DNA from: Ascaris suum
Taxonomy: Eukaryota > Nematoda > Chromadorea > Rhabditida > Ascarididae
NCBI GenBank assembly: GCA_013433145.1
Contig: CM024187.1
Coordinates: 7,580,826 to 7,644,825 of the forward strand
Length of the DNA stretch: 64,000 bases
Reading direction: 5' to 3'
Part shown: positions 1 through 12,900 of the stretch, one piece after another
How the letters are laid out: each line of letters starts with the position of its first letter
Numbering within the stretch: position 1 is the first letter of the stretch
Made by a program: the position numbers and the translations under genes
The notes under the pieces: model-generated
Told to the model about the DNA's origin: nothing
The model's database searches: none
Seen by the model: only the letters and a program-made list of their open reading frames with translations

Positions 1-3000
1 GCATCTGAAATCATTCTAAGAAAGCCCAATTTCGCAGGTTGCTCTCTTTTCCTGGCGCATCTTAAAATAGTCTCTGTGGGAAATCGAAAGAACCTTAACG
101 AAGCCATACCATTTTCGGATACCACCTAACGGAAAGCGCATAACAAGTGTATCAAACTTCCTATTGTAAACTTCGAAAAATTATTTGTCTTCGCTACGAA
201 AAACGATTCAATTTTCTCTAAACTCCTGAAAAGCAGGTGTGAGGAATCTGATAAATAAGGTGTTCAATTAATAGGTACTGCATATTTTTATCTTTTTTGG
301 ATGTTTTGAGCGCCGCCGCAAAGCAGGCATCCTCAACTCATATGAATCCTTTACTCGAAAACAATCGTTGCACAAACAAAGGTTTCGGCGGCGGTTTCTG
401 CATATTGAAAACAACGACTCTGTAAACTATAAAATCTCCAATCATCCGTTTCCTCTGTCACATGAGGAAAACCATCCCGTTCTCCAAGAAATTCACTAAA
501 AAAACTAAAAACAACTTCCTCGAAAACTGTTTCCCATCAATGAAAAATCCCAGCGCAAATTTTCGAAGAACTTATGAATGCGGGTGACGCGTTATCGAAC
601 ATTTGGATCTCAAGCAAGTTTTTTCCTAGATACTTGAAAAATATTCATAGCGAATGGTAGAACGATGGACGGAAAAAAAAAGCAACAAAACAGCCTAATA
701 ATAAGGAAATAGCTTTGCAAAACGAGTGCAAAAAGAAAATACCGATAATGAGGTTTAAATGTTGCTCGCTGAGTTGCGATGAAGCATCCATGAAGCAACA
801 AAAACACGGCGATAGATTCGAGTGTCACCAGTGTGGGAGACGTACATTCGAACACCTCAAATCATAAGCAATTAGCCACTAGGAATAAACACCTTTGCAT
901 CAGCAGTGAACGCTCGCACGCATGCAAATTACAACACATTTCCAGCGCTCATTGAAATAACACCAAACAACTGGCAAACAAGAAGAATCTTTTTTGAAAA
1001 TGTACAGAGTTGTTTAATGTTTTATTACTTCATGATTGCTCCCACAGCAATACACTGCACCGCTCTTTACTACCTTCCCTCCCTCCTTCACTTACGCCCA
1101 TTTATCATTCTTTTGCCTGGGAAAACTTTTCTACGCTTACTCCTCCTCCCCTTGTCCCCTTACCTCCTAGAGGTAAAATCATCAACAAGCCTGCTACTTT
1201 CAACACAGTAAAATCCATGTGAATCTTAACATTTCCCTCCGTTCCTATGCATTACATTCGTGAAGGCACAAGATGGCAATTAGGAAGGAGGAGGGGAAGA
1301 TCAGGTCTGCGCTGCTATAACCTGATGGTTATTGGCAATGAAACGACAAGGTGGCAACTGGTACGAATTGGAATTAAAGCCAGCTAAGACAAATGCCTCA
1401 TGCGAGATTACTGCTTCAAAAAAGAGCAGACCTTATAGCACCGAACCGGATGCTCCAAAAAAGCAACACAGTTCTACCTCATGGCTATCCTCCCCAACGA
1501 AGCACATTTAGAAATGTGGAAAAAAGGAAGTAAAGAATTGAAATGTGAGAGCATATTTGAAGGATGCCCAAAGAGTGTAGAATAGAGAAGCGCACGCGCA
1601 TTAAGGATGCTTCATGCATGAAAAACCCACCACTTTCTATGCCGAATCGCGCATATTCCGATTCAGATCACTTCCCTTATGTGAAGCACTTTGAGAATCT
1701 CCCGACGTGAGTGCACCGACTAAGAAAAGTGACCTTCGTCAACTTCGATACTCCTGCATTCAAACACAGTTAGTGAAACAAATCACTCGTTCCATATGAG
1801 TCCAACATACATCACAATACGCTCTACAATTAACGTTATAACTGAAAATTCAACGGTCGAACAACAGGTGCGAACGTATGCCAACTAGGGTGTATACAAT
1901 AGAGGCTTTCTGCAGCTGAGCAACTCTGCAACCATCCATACTAAATTTTAAAACGAAAGGAACATGGGTAGCAACGCAGCAAAAATGCCCCCGAAAATGC
2001 ATAATTACCTTTTTGATGCACATCCACAGTGTGCACCCGCAACATTTCGAGGTTTATAAATTGCGCAGCTAAGCGGCAAGCTCTATAAAAGTTCAAGCAG
2101 CATTTCTCGCACGCTTCCTACACCTACTCCCTGTTCGAAAGCACACGTCAGTCCAAAATATACTTCTTTTCCCAGTTGGCCATCCGCAATTCCGATTCCT
2201 ACAACTGCCTTTTGAAGCCGAAAAATGTCATCACGGAAATTACAAGCCTTTTGGAATAGTTGTTGGAAATTCTGGGTAGGGACCCATAAGGTTGTAATCG
2301 AGTTGAATCGATTTCCCGTGCACATATTGCATTTTCAAATTTCCATCCGATTTCTATCAATTCAAATCCATCAAGCAATCGTTTTATTTGCACACGAATA
2401 AACACATGAAATGCTTGAAAATAATAAATATATACAAGTAAACATATGAATGACGGTTTTACCTTTCCGACTTCTCAGATAACAGTTTTAAAATATATCG
2501 CTCCCTCCCCCCTCCCCCCTCCCCCCCCCCCAAGGCTGAAACTTATTCGTAGGTGTCACATATGTGCCAGCTCAGGGATCGGCTGCTCCACTTCTGCCTG
2601 TCGCCTGATTCAGCCAGCGAACACCAGTGGATAATGGAGATTGGTTAATGCAAAAACTACGCCAGTGGATCAACGTGGACCTTGGCCTGGACCTACACGA
2701 AGAGTGACCATCAAAAACGAACAAAAATGAAGCGGTCATATTTAGAGTGCACGAGCTAGCGGCAAAATGTGAAAATACGAGAAACACATAACACGTCACT
2801 TTTACTATTTCGGTGTTGAGAGTGGCAGGAATGAAAACTGCAAATCAGAGAAAACAATGTGCGTGTTCAGCTGTTGAATAGGGGCACTGTCAGAATCTGA
2901 CCGACATTTCCTGTCTTCAAGACAGAATCACCAGCAGCCTCCCTCATGTGCCAAGCAATCTAGAATCAGAAAACCTTCAGCCCCGCCACTTGAATCACTT

Positions 3001-3891
3001 AAACACCGAAAACATCTATAGACCGACGCAATTTAGAGACGCGAGATACGGCTATAGAAACGATCGGGTGGCAATAAAACACACTAGGACTAATGAAGCG
3101 TGTGACAGAATGAAACGCTTTTGCATGAACGAAGTGGTTCAACAGAGCTGGCATTTCGGTTCGAGGCGCTTCAGCACCTGGATGCCAGAAGCTTCATGAC
3201 ATTCTCATTGGCTTCAGGTCTACCAGGGATTCGAGCCTTCAAAATTCGCAGGATGACACGAGCCACACCGCCGTTCTAGAAACTTTTAGGGCGTTCTAGA
3301 AACCTATCTATCTTCTTTTGCCCCTTGCTTGTCACCTTTAATCATGTCTGGAGAAGTGCAAGCGCTACACTTTTCCGACTCCTTCAGAAACCCATCCCAT
3401 ATCCCGCTGTGTTACCACCTGAATCGGAATGACCTGCCAAATCGTCATTCTAAGAAGTAACTGAAAACGCTGCAAGATAACGGGATCCTGTGAAAAGTGC
3501 AGAAAAAGAGGAAGCAATGCAACATTATTATGCTACCAACGCCGGAAACACTATACTTCCAGTATCCGGCAGTTTGCAAGGTTGAAACATTTCACAAACA
3601 GCCGTCGCCATATATTTTTTATGGCACTAAAAAAGGCATGAATGGAATGTCCTCGCAGGAAACATCATCGATACAAACTTTTGCCAGAAAAACTTAGAGG
3701 ACAACCAGCAAAACTAAAAGCCAGTCAGTGTACTACTGCACACCTGAAACTTTCAGGACTCTTTTGGTTCGGGAGTGTGACCTGAGCTCAGCTGTTATGA
3801 CTGCCACTATAAATGGTAAAAGCAAACCCCACCGTCTACGGAGACCGACTTTGGTTTCGAACTTTCTGGATCTAGTTCGAAGCTTCCGAAG
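1..3891. other. No recognised gene
   Basis: Open frames here are short and overlap on both strands. A C-run lies at about 2,507-2,531. I see no joined exons, RNA gene or mobile element. Confidence 0.5.
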
Positions 3892-6557
3892 ATGAGTTTG
3901 AGTTCTTCCGAAAATTCTCGAGGCTCTCAGAGTCCTAGACCACTTCGCGCATCAAGATTTATCCCTGAGGAGCCAAGTTTCGAGACCAGGAGTCGCAGAA
4001 AGGTTCAGAGCGTACCGGTAATCTACAGGAGGAAGCTCGTTGTCGCAAAAAAAAAAAACCACAAACGTAAGGAACAACTTGTTGAGAAGTCTTCAGCTGT
4101 TAGTGGGAGGGTGGAAAATGTTGCCGAAACGTGAAGCACTGTTGAAGAAGGCATGGGAATGGTTGAAAAGTGAAGAAAATGCTGAACAACAGCAAACACC
4201 ATTGGAAGCAAAATAAAATGAAAGTAATATATGAAGAGGCTGCATTGTAGAACAACAGTGTCGGAAAATGAAATTAGGCAGCAGTTGTTTGGAGGTATTG
4301 CCTCTGTTTTCAGTTTCGCCGACATTTTCCCAATGTTGCCGGAAAAAGATGAGAAAGATGTTGGAAGGATCGAAACGTTGGCCATAAGTTTTAAAAGTCG
4401 CAAGAATTAGAACGAGCTGGAAAGAGTAGGTAAGCCATGAAAACGTTTTCCAGGCTTCATTCTGGTTTCTCTAGCCGTTTTGGGGCTGCCGAAAAGGGTC
4501 AGAGGTGAACTCGGGAAGGTTGAAGGTCAGAATCCCGGAAGGCCAAAATATTGCTAGCCCTTTATACTACACAGGTCAAGAAATATGGAGCACATCTCCC
4601 ACCCCTGTTCCGCTTTTTCTGGCCTCCTCTGACCACTTTCAGCCATTCTGTTCCATCCAACTCCCTATCTGCCTCCTTCGTCTTTAAAATCATCCGACGT
4701 TTTCCGCCTTGTTTCACTTTCCAGCGTTTCTTTTACTGGTTCCTTAGCTTTACTCAAAGTTGTTTCACTTTTTTCTCAACTCTTGCACCATTTTCCAGGC
4801 ATTTCCCGACCGCCTTTCTTCAGCGCGGAAGCGCTCCTCTACATCAAATGAGATGCAACTTCGTAACTTGTGTAAAGCGTCGGCCTTGTCTGCCCTCTCG
4901 ATTTGGCGTTTTCACAGCTCTGCCCAACGTTTTAACATCGTATTCAAGTTAGTTGCTTCAGACCTATGCGGCATTTGGGTACGTCGATCTTTTCAGGCAC
5001 TTCTTTCTCTGGGTCGCGTCCGGCACCATGCAGGTTTTTATTGCGTTGGGGATTTTTGATGAATTTTTACTACTATGTTCTCATGCCAACATTAAAAATT
5101 AAGCGCCTTGATAAAGCCGAGCTCAGTTCATGGAAGCGAAACTTCCAAGAAATAATCATTACCAATTGGGCCTAGTAGTAGTTCCCCTGTTTGTGTTAAT
5201 AATTACATCTGGAGAATCGGAAGAAAGGAGTACGAGAAACAAAATGGAAAAATGGGGCTAAATGTATGCTAAATTCGTTCGTATGTGGTCGATTAGGAAG
5301 GATTATCGCTAGCTAAAGTGCCGTGGTATAGTTTGCTTAAAAATATTATACTTGAATAGCCTAGTTTCAAACACCCATAACGACTTCATGTTAAAAGGCG
5401 TTGTACTAAAGTTCGGAGTCCAACGCCATCGCCCCGTGCTCCCCCTCCCCGCACACTAACATGAATCATATACTTTGGGCCACGGGACCCCGCGACCAAA
5501 AAATCCCCCGACCCGCGGGTGCCCGGTGGTTTTTCCTCATCTCTCTGAGGCATGTTAGAGGCGTGAATTCTGCTGTCGTAAGCGCTGAAGGGCAAGGTGG
5601 AGGAACGTGCACATATGCCATCAGGGAAACAACAGTTTATCGTGAAAGACGATATTGCGATAAAATGGGCACAGCCAAAAAAAACACAACGGAATCCCCT
5701 GATATGAAATGGAAGCATGTCTCGGATGAACGGAAACACTCTTAGCGTATCAAGAAACTCCGCGATATAGCTTCAATGTAGACCTGAGTAATCCACACGG
5801 TGCTCAAAGAAAAACACACTGCTGCCGGCGTTGCACAGTTTGCCGTCCTCCTCCCTTTTTCTCATACTTCCCTTGCTTCTGGTGACGAGGAAATCTCATC
5901 TGCCGGAGTAGTCGGATGCGCAAGCAACATGCAAATAGTGCCAATTCCGAGAGGAGATCTCCAGTCTCCAAAACTGCTCTGCCCCTCTCCTTTGCCGGAG
6001 ATCCTGAGAACTCAAGTTTCCGTGCGAAGGCAAAAAGCTCCCGCGTCCCCGCGAGAGAGTGTGATTCATCACTTCACACGGCGGAGGCCCGTTCCAAACA
6101 GTACATTTTACCCTCAGAAACCCTCTTCCTGCTCTTCACATTTTACTCCGAAATTCAGCACGGCTCCCATCTGTTGCAGGTAGAACGCTTCACTGCAGAG
6201 AACCCGAGGTGAGGGTATTTGAAAGCAGAAATTAGCAGGAGCTGCGACGACACTGGTAATCAAGAAAATGGGAGCAACGCAGGGCAACTGAGGACGTCCC
6301 TCGCCGAAAGGAAATGGACCAAATCAGACTTTAGGATTCGAAGACGTCCTCACTGGCTGCCCTAACAGGCGCTTTTTCCCAAAGACATTTTTATCGGCGT
6401 TCTTCTCCTCAGACAGACCGACTCGAATATTTCGCGACGACTTATGTATTTATTGGCCTCAGCCGCCACCAAGTCAAAAAGCCCTTCGTGCTCCCATCCA
6501 ATTCCCTCCCAGCGATGCAGTACCCGCAAGCAGCATCACCAGCGTCTGCATATTTGA
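3892..6557 (+). CDS. Tentative 5-exon gene, Ser/Arg/Pro-rich protein of unknown function
   Basis: I do not recognise this protein. Five candidate exons join with consistent phases: 3892-4017 (ATG start MSLSSSENSRG, donor GTAATC), 4799-4947 (acceptor TTTTCCAG, donor GTTAGT), 4997-5033 (acceptor TTTTCAG, donor GTTTTT), 5839-6179 (acceptor GCACAG, donor GTAGAA) and 6413-6557 (acceptor CTCCTCAG, TGA stop). The sum is 798 nt, about 265 residues. The N-terminus is rich in Ser, Arg and Pro. A short hydrophobic stretch (FKHFFLWVASG, about residues 90-105) spans exons 2-3, and exon 4 is rich in Pro, Ser and basic residues. The first three exons are the best supported; the last two have rival open frames. 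Low-complexity composition would suit a disordered regulatory protein, but that is inference. No neighbour gives context. Confidence 0.33.
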
Positions 6558-7956
6558 GAGTCGCAACCGTAAAATTTTGCGGCGCTTTTAGCACTTTTGA
6601 GGTTAACCAAGGTCAGCACCTTTGATTTGATTTGAGAACGTATCCGCAGAAACTGTTTCCCTCATGGACCTGAGAACAGGAACTCTTAGCCTCTGGAAAA
6701 ATTTGCGTGGTGAGGTCATTAGGTGAGAGGCGCAAAGCAGATTTTTTAACTAGTATACGAAATGCATTCCGGCAAAGATATGGTCACTGCGATGTTTACA
6801 TACATCGTTTTGCTCATTAACAATATCAATACACATGAACAGTAGTAACGAAACAATCAACAAACACAGAACTGGACGGTGGACATCGCCGGCATTTTGA
6901 CTGTCTCTGTCACTAGAGACAGCAGTGATCGACTGTTTAAATAAAAGAATGTGCGAAGATAACAATGAGCTGCAGCGAACCACATCTTTCATCCCACCGA
7001 GACTCGTACACTTCATCATTTCATTCGCTTAAAACACCTCACCTCAAACAGTTCACCGCAAGGCAGTCAAAATCATCATGACAGCCGAATTCGCTTGAGC
7101 ATCAAATACCTTTTATGAACCTGGGAGAATGGAAAAGCTCTTTTACATAAGAGACCGTTCTCTTAAAATCTTGGCAAAAATCGGAGACAAAGCTCCGCGA
7201 TTCACTGCGTAAATTACATCAGAAAGCGTTTAAAATAAGACACAAGAAATTGCTGGAAATGAACACAGAATATGCTATTACAGTGAACCAACATCATAAA
7301 TGCTTATTATCCGAAAGGATGCAATAAGCAGAAACTGAGTCCGCATACCTGTAAGAACGCAATTTCCAGCACACAAAGCCCAAAGTAATGCACTCTCCCT
7401 CGTTATAGTTATGTCCCAAGCGCTAGCTCTTTCTGACCTCGTTTTCAAAAGTAGTGCCAACCCGTCGGTTGATAATATCCCCCCCCCCACCCTTTTTCAA
7501 TGATTAAATGACTTACCTATATTTGTTACTTGTAAGAACAAAAAGCAAGTCAATCCCCTATGCAAATAGTTCTGTTGCGAACAGAACAACTAGTTGCTTC
7601 GTTAGCATCGGAAGAAAGCGAAAAGCATTGCGCAGCAAACATCATTTCAGATTGCTGCTATGAACAATGAACATACACATTATCAAGCCATCCTTTCGAT
7701 TTGTTCACTGAGAGCTTATTGAAGCTCTTCAACATGCGACGAAGGGTCTAGCAGACTTCAAGTGCAGAAAAAATTATTTCGGAACGCTTTTCACAAAAAC
7801 CTTCAAAAGTGCTCCTATTTCCTTCAACCTCCGGTCGGCAAATCGAGGCGAATCTCTGATACCTAGCCAAAAGAATTTCAACATCCAGTACCCTCACTGC
7901 GGTGACAACGCTCGAATGGTATTAAAACGTGCTCACAGTTCTCTTTTGGTTATATA

Positions 7957-8019
<63 letters not shown>

Positions 8020-9771
8020 ATATATAGAATCCGTAATGACCATCGGAACTTAAATAAAAATACAACCGACATGTAGATATAGACAGAGTTCAAAATTTGC
8101 ATTGTTAATCATGACATTCGCAATGCACCGTAGCCAAACGTGGGATGGGTGGACGTCTCAACTGACCACCGGAAAACGGATCGGATTAAATCAGCGGAAT
8201 TTATTTGAAAATTCTCGAAGGTCATTGAAATTGTCGGATCGAAGCCTCTCCGAAACGATCGAAAAGGCACATTGGTTTTTTTATTCCAATACGCGATCGA
8301 CTTGTACTGAATGGCGCTAATGTGTCCGTCACCCAATTGATCCTAGATCAGAATGCTGGCTACAGGTCTTTCACAGATATATTATTCACGAAAAGTGGAA
8401 ACGAAAATGTGGCGACGGAAATAAAACCGTAATCATAAGAAGAACATTCCTTCGATTAGCATTCTCACCACTAAAACATATAGGCGAGACTGATGAAAAT
8501 TAATTCAGTATAAAATGAAACAGCTAAAACGTAACTTGTTCTCTTACAATATTAGCGCGCAGTAAGAATGCAGCTAAAATTTTGCTATAACAGGATAACG
8601 CCCCAAGTGAAGAGAAAAACAATTCGATAAAGCGGCATCAACATGGAATAAAGCACAGTCGCATAACAATAAACATCACCACAGGCAGCAAAAGTGATGA
8701 ACTCAGAAGAGATCATTACAAGCGAAGTTAGACACCTTCGTTATCTCCACTACTCCTCTTCTCCTTTCCCCTTTTTAGCTTTTCCACTTTGAAGTGAATT
8801 TCTATTCGGGCTCCTCTACTCGTAAATTTTTGAGCAGCGCTTAGGCAAGAAAGTTCTGTACGCGAGATAAACTGCCAGAGATATAGCTTCAGCTCGAAGA
8901 ATTCCCGCAACAACTAGCTGGAAACATCTTCGGCTAATTTTGCTATCTTCGGCCCAAATTTCTGACACCTTTTATTCTCTCCACTTCTGCAGACTATTGT
9001 ATTATCTTAGGTTTCTGAAGGAATCTAAAGCAACTTCGCTCGAGTCCCCCTTTTCTCGCTAAACCCTCCCCCCTGCTCCTGCTTCGACTGGGGTCCCTTG
9101 CATGATTCGGAGGCGTACATCATGCGCGGTCAATTTCAAATACTGCATCTCACTGCTATCATAAACGTTCCATATGCCAAAACAGCGCTGCGTATAACAC
9201 ATTACCATTAGGCCGCTCCGAGATATGCGCGCTCAAAATCGAAGATTACTGAAAATTATTTGAACTCCTGGCTGACGAGCAATGAATAATTCAATCTAGT
9301 ACTCCTGATGAAAAGGAGCCACTAAACTTCTAAATACTTCTCTTGATGAAAAAAGCTCTGCGGTGCTTTTCAGTTCTCAAAGCTTTCTCACCGTTACCCA
9401 GACCACTGAAATTTCTTCCCTTTCCGCACACCTGACTAAGCAGCCACACTGCTAAAAAGAGAAAAATGAGCATTCAAAGCAGAATGAGCCTAAATGTAAT
9501 ACAACCCAGAAAGTGACTGTTGAAACGACGGTTACCTCAAGTGATCGAAAGAAATGGCTCCATATCATAGTGGACAACTTGATAACAGATGGCTGTTATC
9601 AACGTTTTCATAGCAAAATCCAACAATATTTGCTAACATCTCGGTTCCCTAATCTATTGTTCCAGTAATCTATTTCGGAGCAGTGTTGCCGATAAACTTT
9701 TTTATCTGAATCTAAGCAAAAAATATCAATACAATACCAACCTGTGGAACATAAATCAGTGACGTATGCAA
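6558..9771. other. Spacer, no supported gene
   Basis: Holds the (TA)n tract at 7,951-8,026. The frame at 8,126-8,320 (plus; MHRSQTWDGWTSQL) has protein-like composition but no splice partner. Confidence 0.4.
7951..8026. repeat. (TA)n microsatellite
   Basis: A nearly pure TA dinucleotide tract with a few TAT interruptions, in spacer between the tentative left gene and the GPAT gene. Confidence 0.95.
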
Positions 9772-9910
9772 CTAGTGAATAGGACTAGAGACGACGGATG
9801 AAGCATACGACAGTTCAGGGCGTTGTCGAATCTCACATTTTTCTTCTTGCTCTTCCTCGCTGCTATCCGAGGCCGTTTTGGAAATCGCGACGGATGAAAC
9901 TTCAGAGTCC
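9772..9910 (-). CDS. GPAT3/4-like: GPAT3/4-like terminal exon
   Basis: Acceptor TTTTCAG; reads DSEVSSVAISKTASDSSEEE and ends SSVVSSPIH with a TAG stop at 9772-9774. Ser/Glu-rich with many possible casein-kinase-type sites. Confidence 0.6.
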
Positions 9911-12900
9911 CTGAAAATGGAAAATTTCACGATTCAGATATGGATTTTTATGTTGAAATACGTGCTTGGTCATTCTTCCATCCCAGAAATCTTATCGGAA
10001 AGCTAACAGGTATGGCGGCAATCCCCAAATATTTTCCTTATCCAGTGACGATATCCTAGAAGGAAGGACCTATCCACGAAAAAAAATTTATATACGCTCG
10101 TGCTTTCATTCTTACTTTTTGTTGCTGAGAAGGATAGACCTTCCTCAAAAGAACAGCGCGAAATTTAAAGCCGAAATTCGCATACAGATAATCAATACCC
10201 AACAGTTTTGCCGTAGATACCTTTTTTTGTACATTAATGTCAAAACAGATATTTATGCGCTAACGAATTGTATTTAAAGACAGTGAGGCTTGCGAAAATG
10301 AACTGCTAGTATCCGCACATTTTTCTTATGAGTGAAGTGCTGCTTCCTCATACATAATAATATGTTTCGTATTGCCAGTTCGATGAACGAAGAACACCAC
10401 ACGTCACTGCCTCATGTCGACCTCATGCTATAAACCAAGGACAGCCCCATCTACTACTATCACCCTCTTGAATCTGTTTATTGATGCCACGAATCCTTTT
10501 TCCAAGCTCGAGCATATCTCTTACTAGTAACATCGATAACGAAAAATCGTACAGCCTCATGTTCAGGTCATGGACGTTATATTTCTTTATTGCAGAAGCC
10601 ATTTGGGGGGGGGGGAGGGGAGGGGGGAGTGGAAAGAGTTAGGAGTGAAGACAGCAGCTCCATCATCATAAAGGCAAAGGGGTCGATGTGAGTGAAAGGA
10701 GGACCATACCAAAATTTTCCGAAAATACATACCAGATCAGGCTTTCTTTGTGCTTGAAAACGACAAATGTGAAATTACCCGTCCAACCCGTCATCTGAGA
10801 TGTTCTGTTCGTTGCCCTCGGCTTGATTAAGCTTCCTCTCCAAGCCATCAGAAGGCTCTGATTGAAAAAGCAATTTGTCTTGTCCAATTTCCGGCGCATC
10901 TGAAAGTTCATCAGATTTCAAGCAGCAAGATTTTTTACTACGGTCATGCCACCGTCCGAGCAATGAGCCTTATACATAATCGATATTAGAAGTCACCTTA
11001 ATAAGCGCAGTATTCGGCGAGAATAACTTCCTATAACGCTTACTTTTATGTACGATCGTTGGAACAACAAAAACGTTAATAAAATACGTTCGGAAAAAAA
11101 TCGGTTGCAAAAATATATTGGATAGCATTCTGAAATACGTGTGCCGAATTCGCACCTCTGTGCTAAAATAACTCACCTTTGTCTGCATCACCGTCTTCAC
11201 TTAAATGGACACTTCCGCCTTCCGAAAACGAGCAGTAGAGTGCTAGTCGTTTGGAGTATCTGCAAGTAACACAACACAACATTGTGCACATCGCGATGCT
11301 TTTTTTCGGTTTTAATCATTTTTGCACGAGTGAGATGCATTGTTACATCTGCAAACAAAAAAAACAAAACCAAAACGGCATAAATAATGGACATAAATAA
11401 CCGAGATAGTTCCTCTCCCGATCGCATAAAAGTAGATCGAACGATACACACTAGGAATCTAAGCTGTTTAATCCCAGCCTCTAACGTCCAACAGCCACTT
11501 TCGCAGTTCCGATCAAATCGCAATTCTCTTTTTTGGATAATATTAGGCATCAGAAAACATCATTCGAATAGCTATATTACTTCAGTGAAATTAGCAACCT
11601 TGAACAGATTACGCCTCAATATCAGTAAAATTGGATAAACTGGTCTGGTGATGAACACTCCACAACCCGAAGAATTAGTGGGTATTGCAAATTGCGAGGA
11701 AACCTCTAATTAACCTTTGCTGTTGACGAGCGCATTGCGACGGGCACTTTCGCTCTTTTAAGTTCGCCATCCCAATCCATATCAACCAAACCACCGCACA
11801 AAGCTATTTCCTTTTTGACACGGTTCGCAAAGTCCATTGCATCCTCACCTGGCTAAATTCATTCCATACGAACAACAAAACAGGTGAAGGTGCACAAATG
11901 CCATCACGCCGTTATTCCATTCACACTCGTTACTAGAGAACTGGGAACTAAATGATGAAATTTGATGTGTTGGCGCAACGCAGACCTTGCATTCAACTTA
12001 TTTTGGTTGTACTGAACGGAGATTGATGACCTTCAACAATCGTAATAAACCGTGCTCCCCCTTCTCCTCACAAAACAAAAAACGATAGAATCCCCTCCGA
12101 AAATCTGCCACTATCAAGAGAAGAAAATGTACTAGACGATAACCAGTGCTTACACATCCTCTAGCAAAAGCTTCACCGATTTTTTTCGACGGAGTAAAAA
12201 TGCTCAAAGCATAATAAGGAAAAATTGGAGACAAATGCGCTACCAGCTTAACCATCGGTGGTAAGTACCAGACGTGGCAAATGATTGCCCACGAGGTCAT
12301 CATCTGCATCAAATACTCGAACCAGCCTTGCTGACTGCTATTCCAGAACGCATCACCGAACCGCGAGTCGTACTTCATCGCGATTGGATAAATCGTCGTG
12401 CCAACCTGGGACAGCATGACAGTAAACATCTATCGTGTTCAAACTGATGTACTTTAGACTCAACGAGATTCGGTACAATTAAATTCTCTAAATTAAGGAC
12501 TTTTCCATGAGGCTAAGGTAGCAAGATAATGGGAAACTAGTGAGAGGGAGTTTGTTACCTCCCTTCAGAAGTTTCGAAAAAAAAGGAAAGGGAGGTTTAT
12601 CGAAGGCTGTACAACACAGATCAAGACAATTCAGGTTACCACACAATCATCACAAAATGAATTATAACTAACCAATATATAAAGTACACTCAAGCAAAGT
12701 GAAATCCGTGATGCGTATTTTTGCAAAACGGCTCCACTGTGCAAATAAATCAGATGAGGTTTTGTTCTACATCGTCAAGCATAGCAACAAAGAAGCATCA
12801 AGAATTTGAGACGAATTCTGCTTAATAGCCCAGTGTTGCCTATCAAGTGAAGACAGGTTATTTAGCGGTGAAAAGCACGATATGTGCTTTATTTCTTGAC

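Noticed and set aside
5386..5745. Overlapping frames on both strands near 5.4-5.7 kb
   Set aside because: They do not fit the phase of the flanking candidate exons and have no splice signals.
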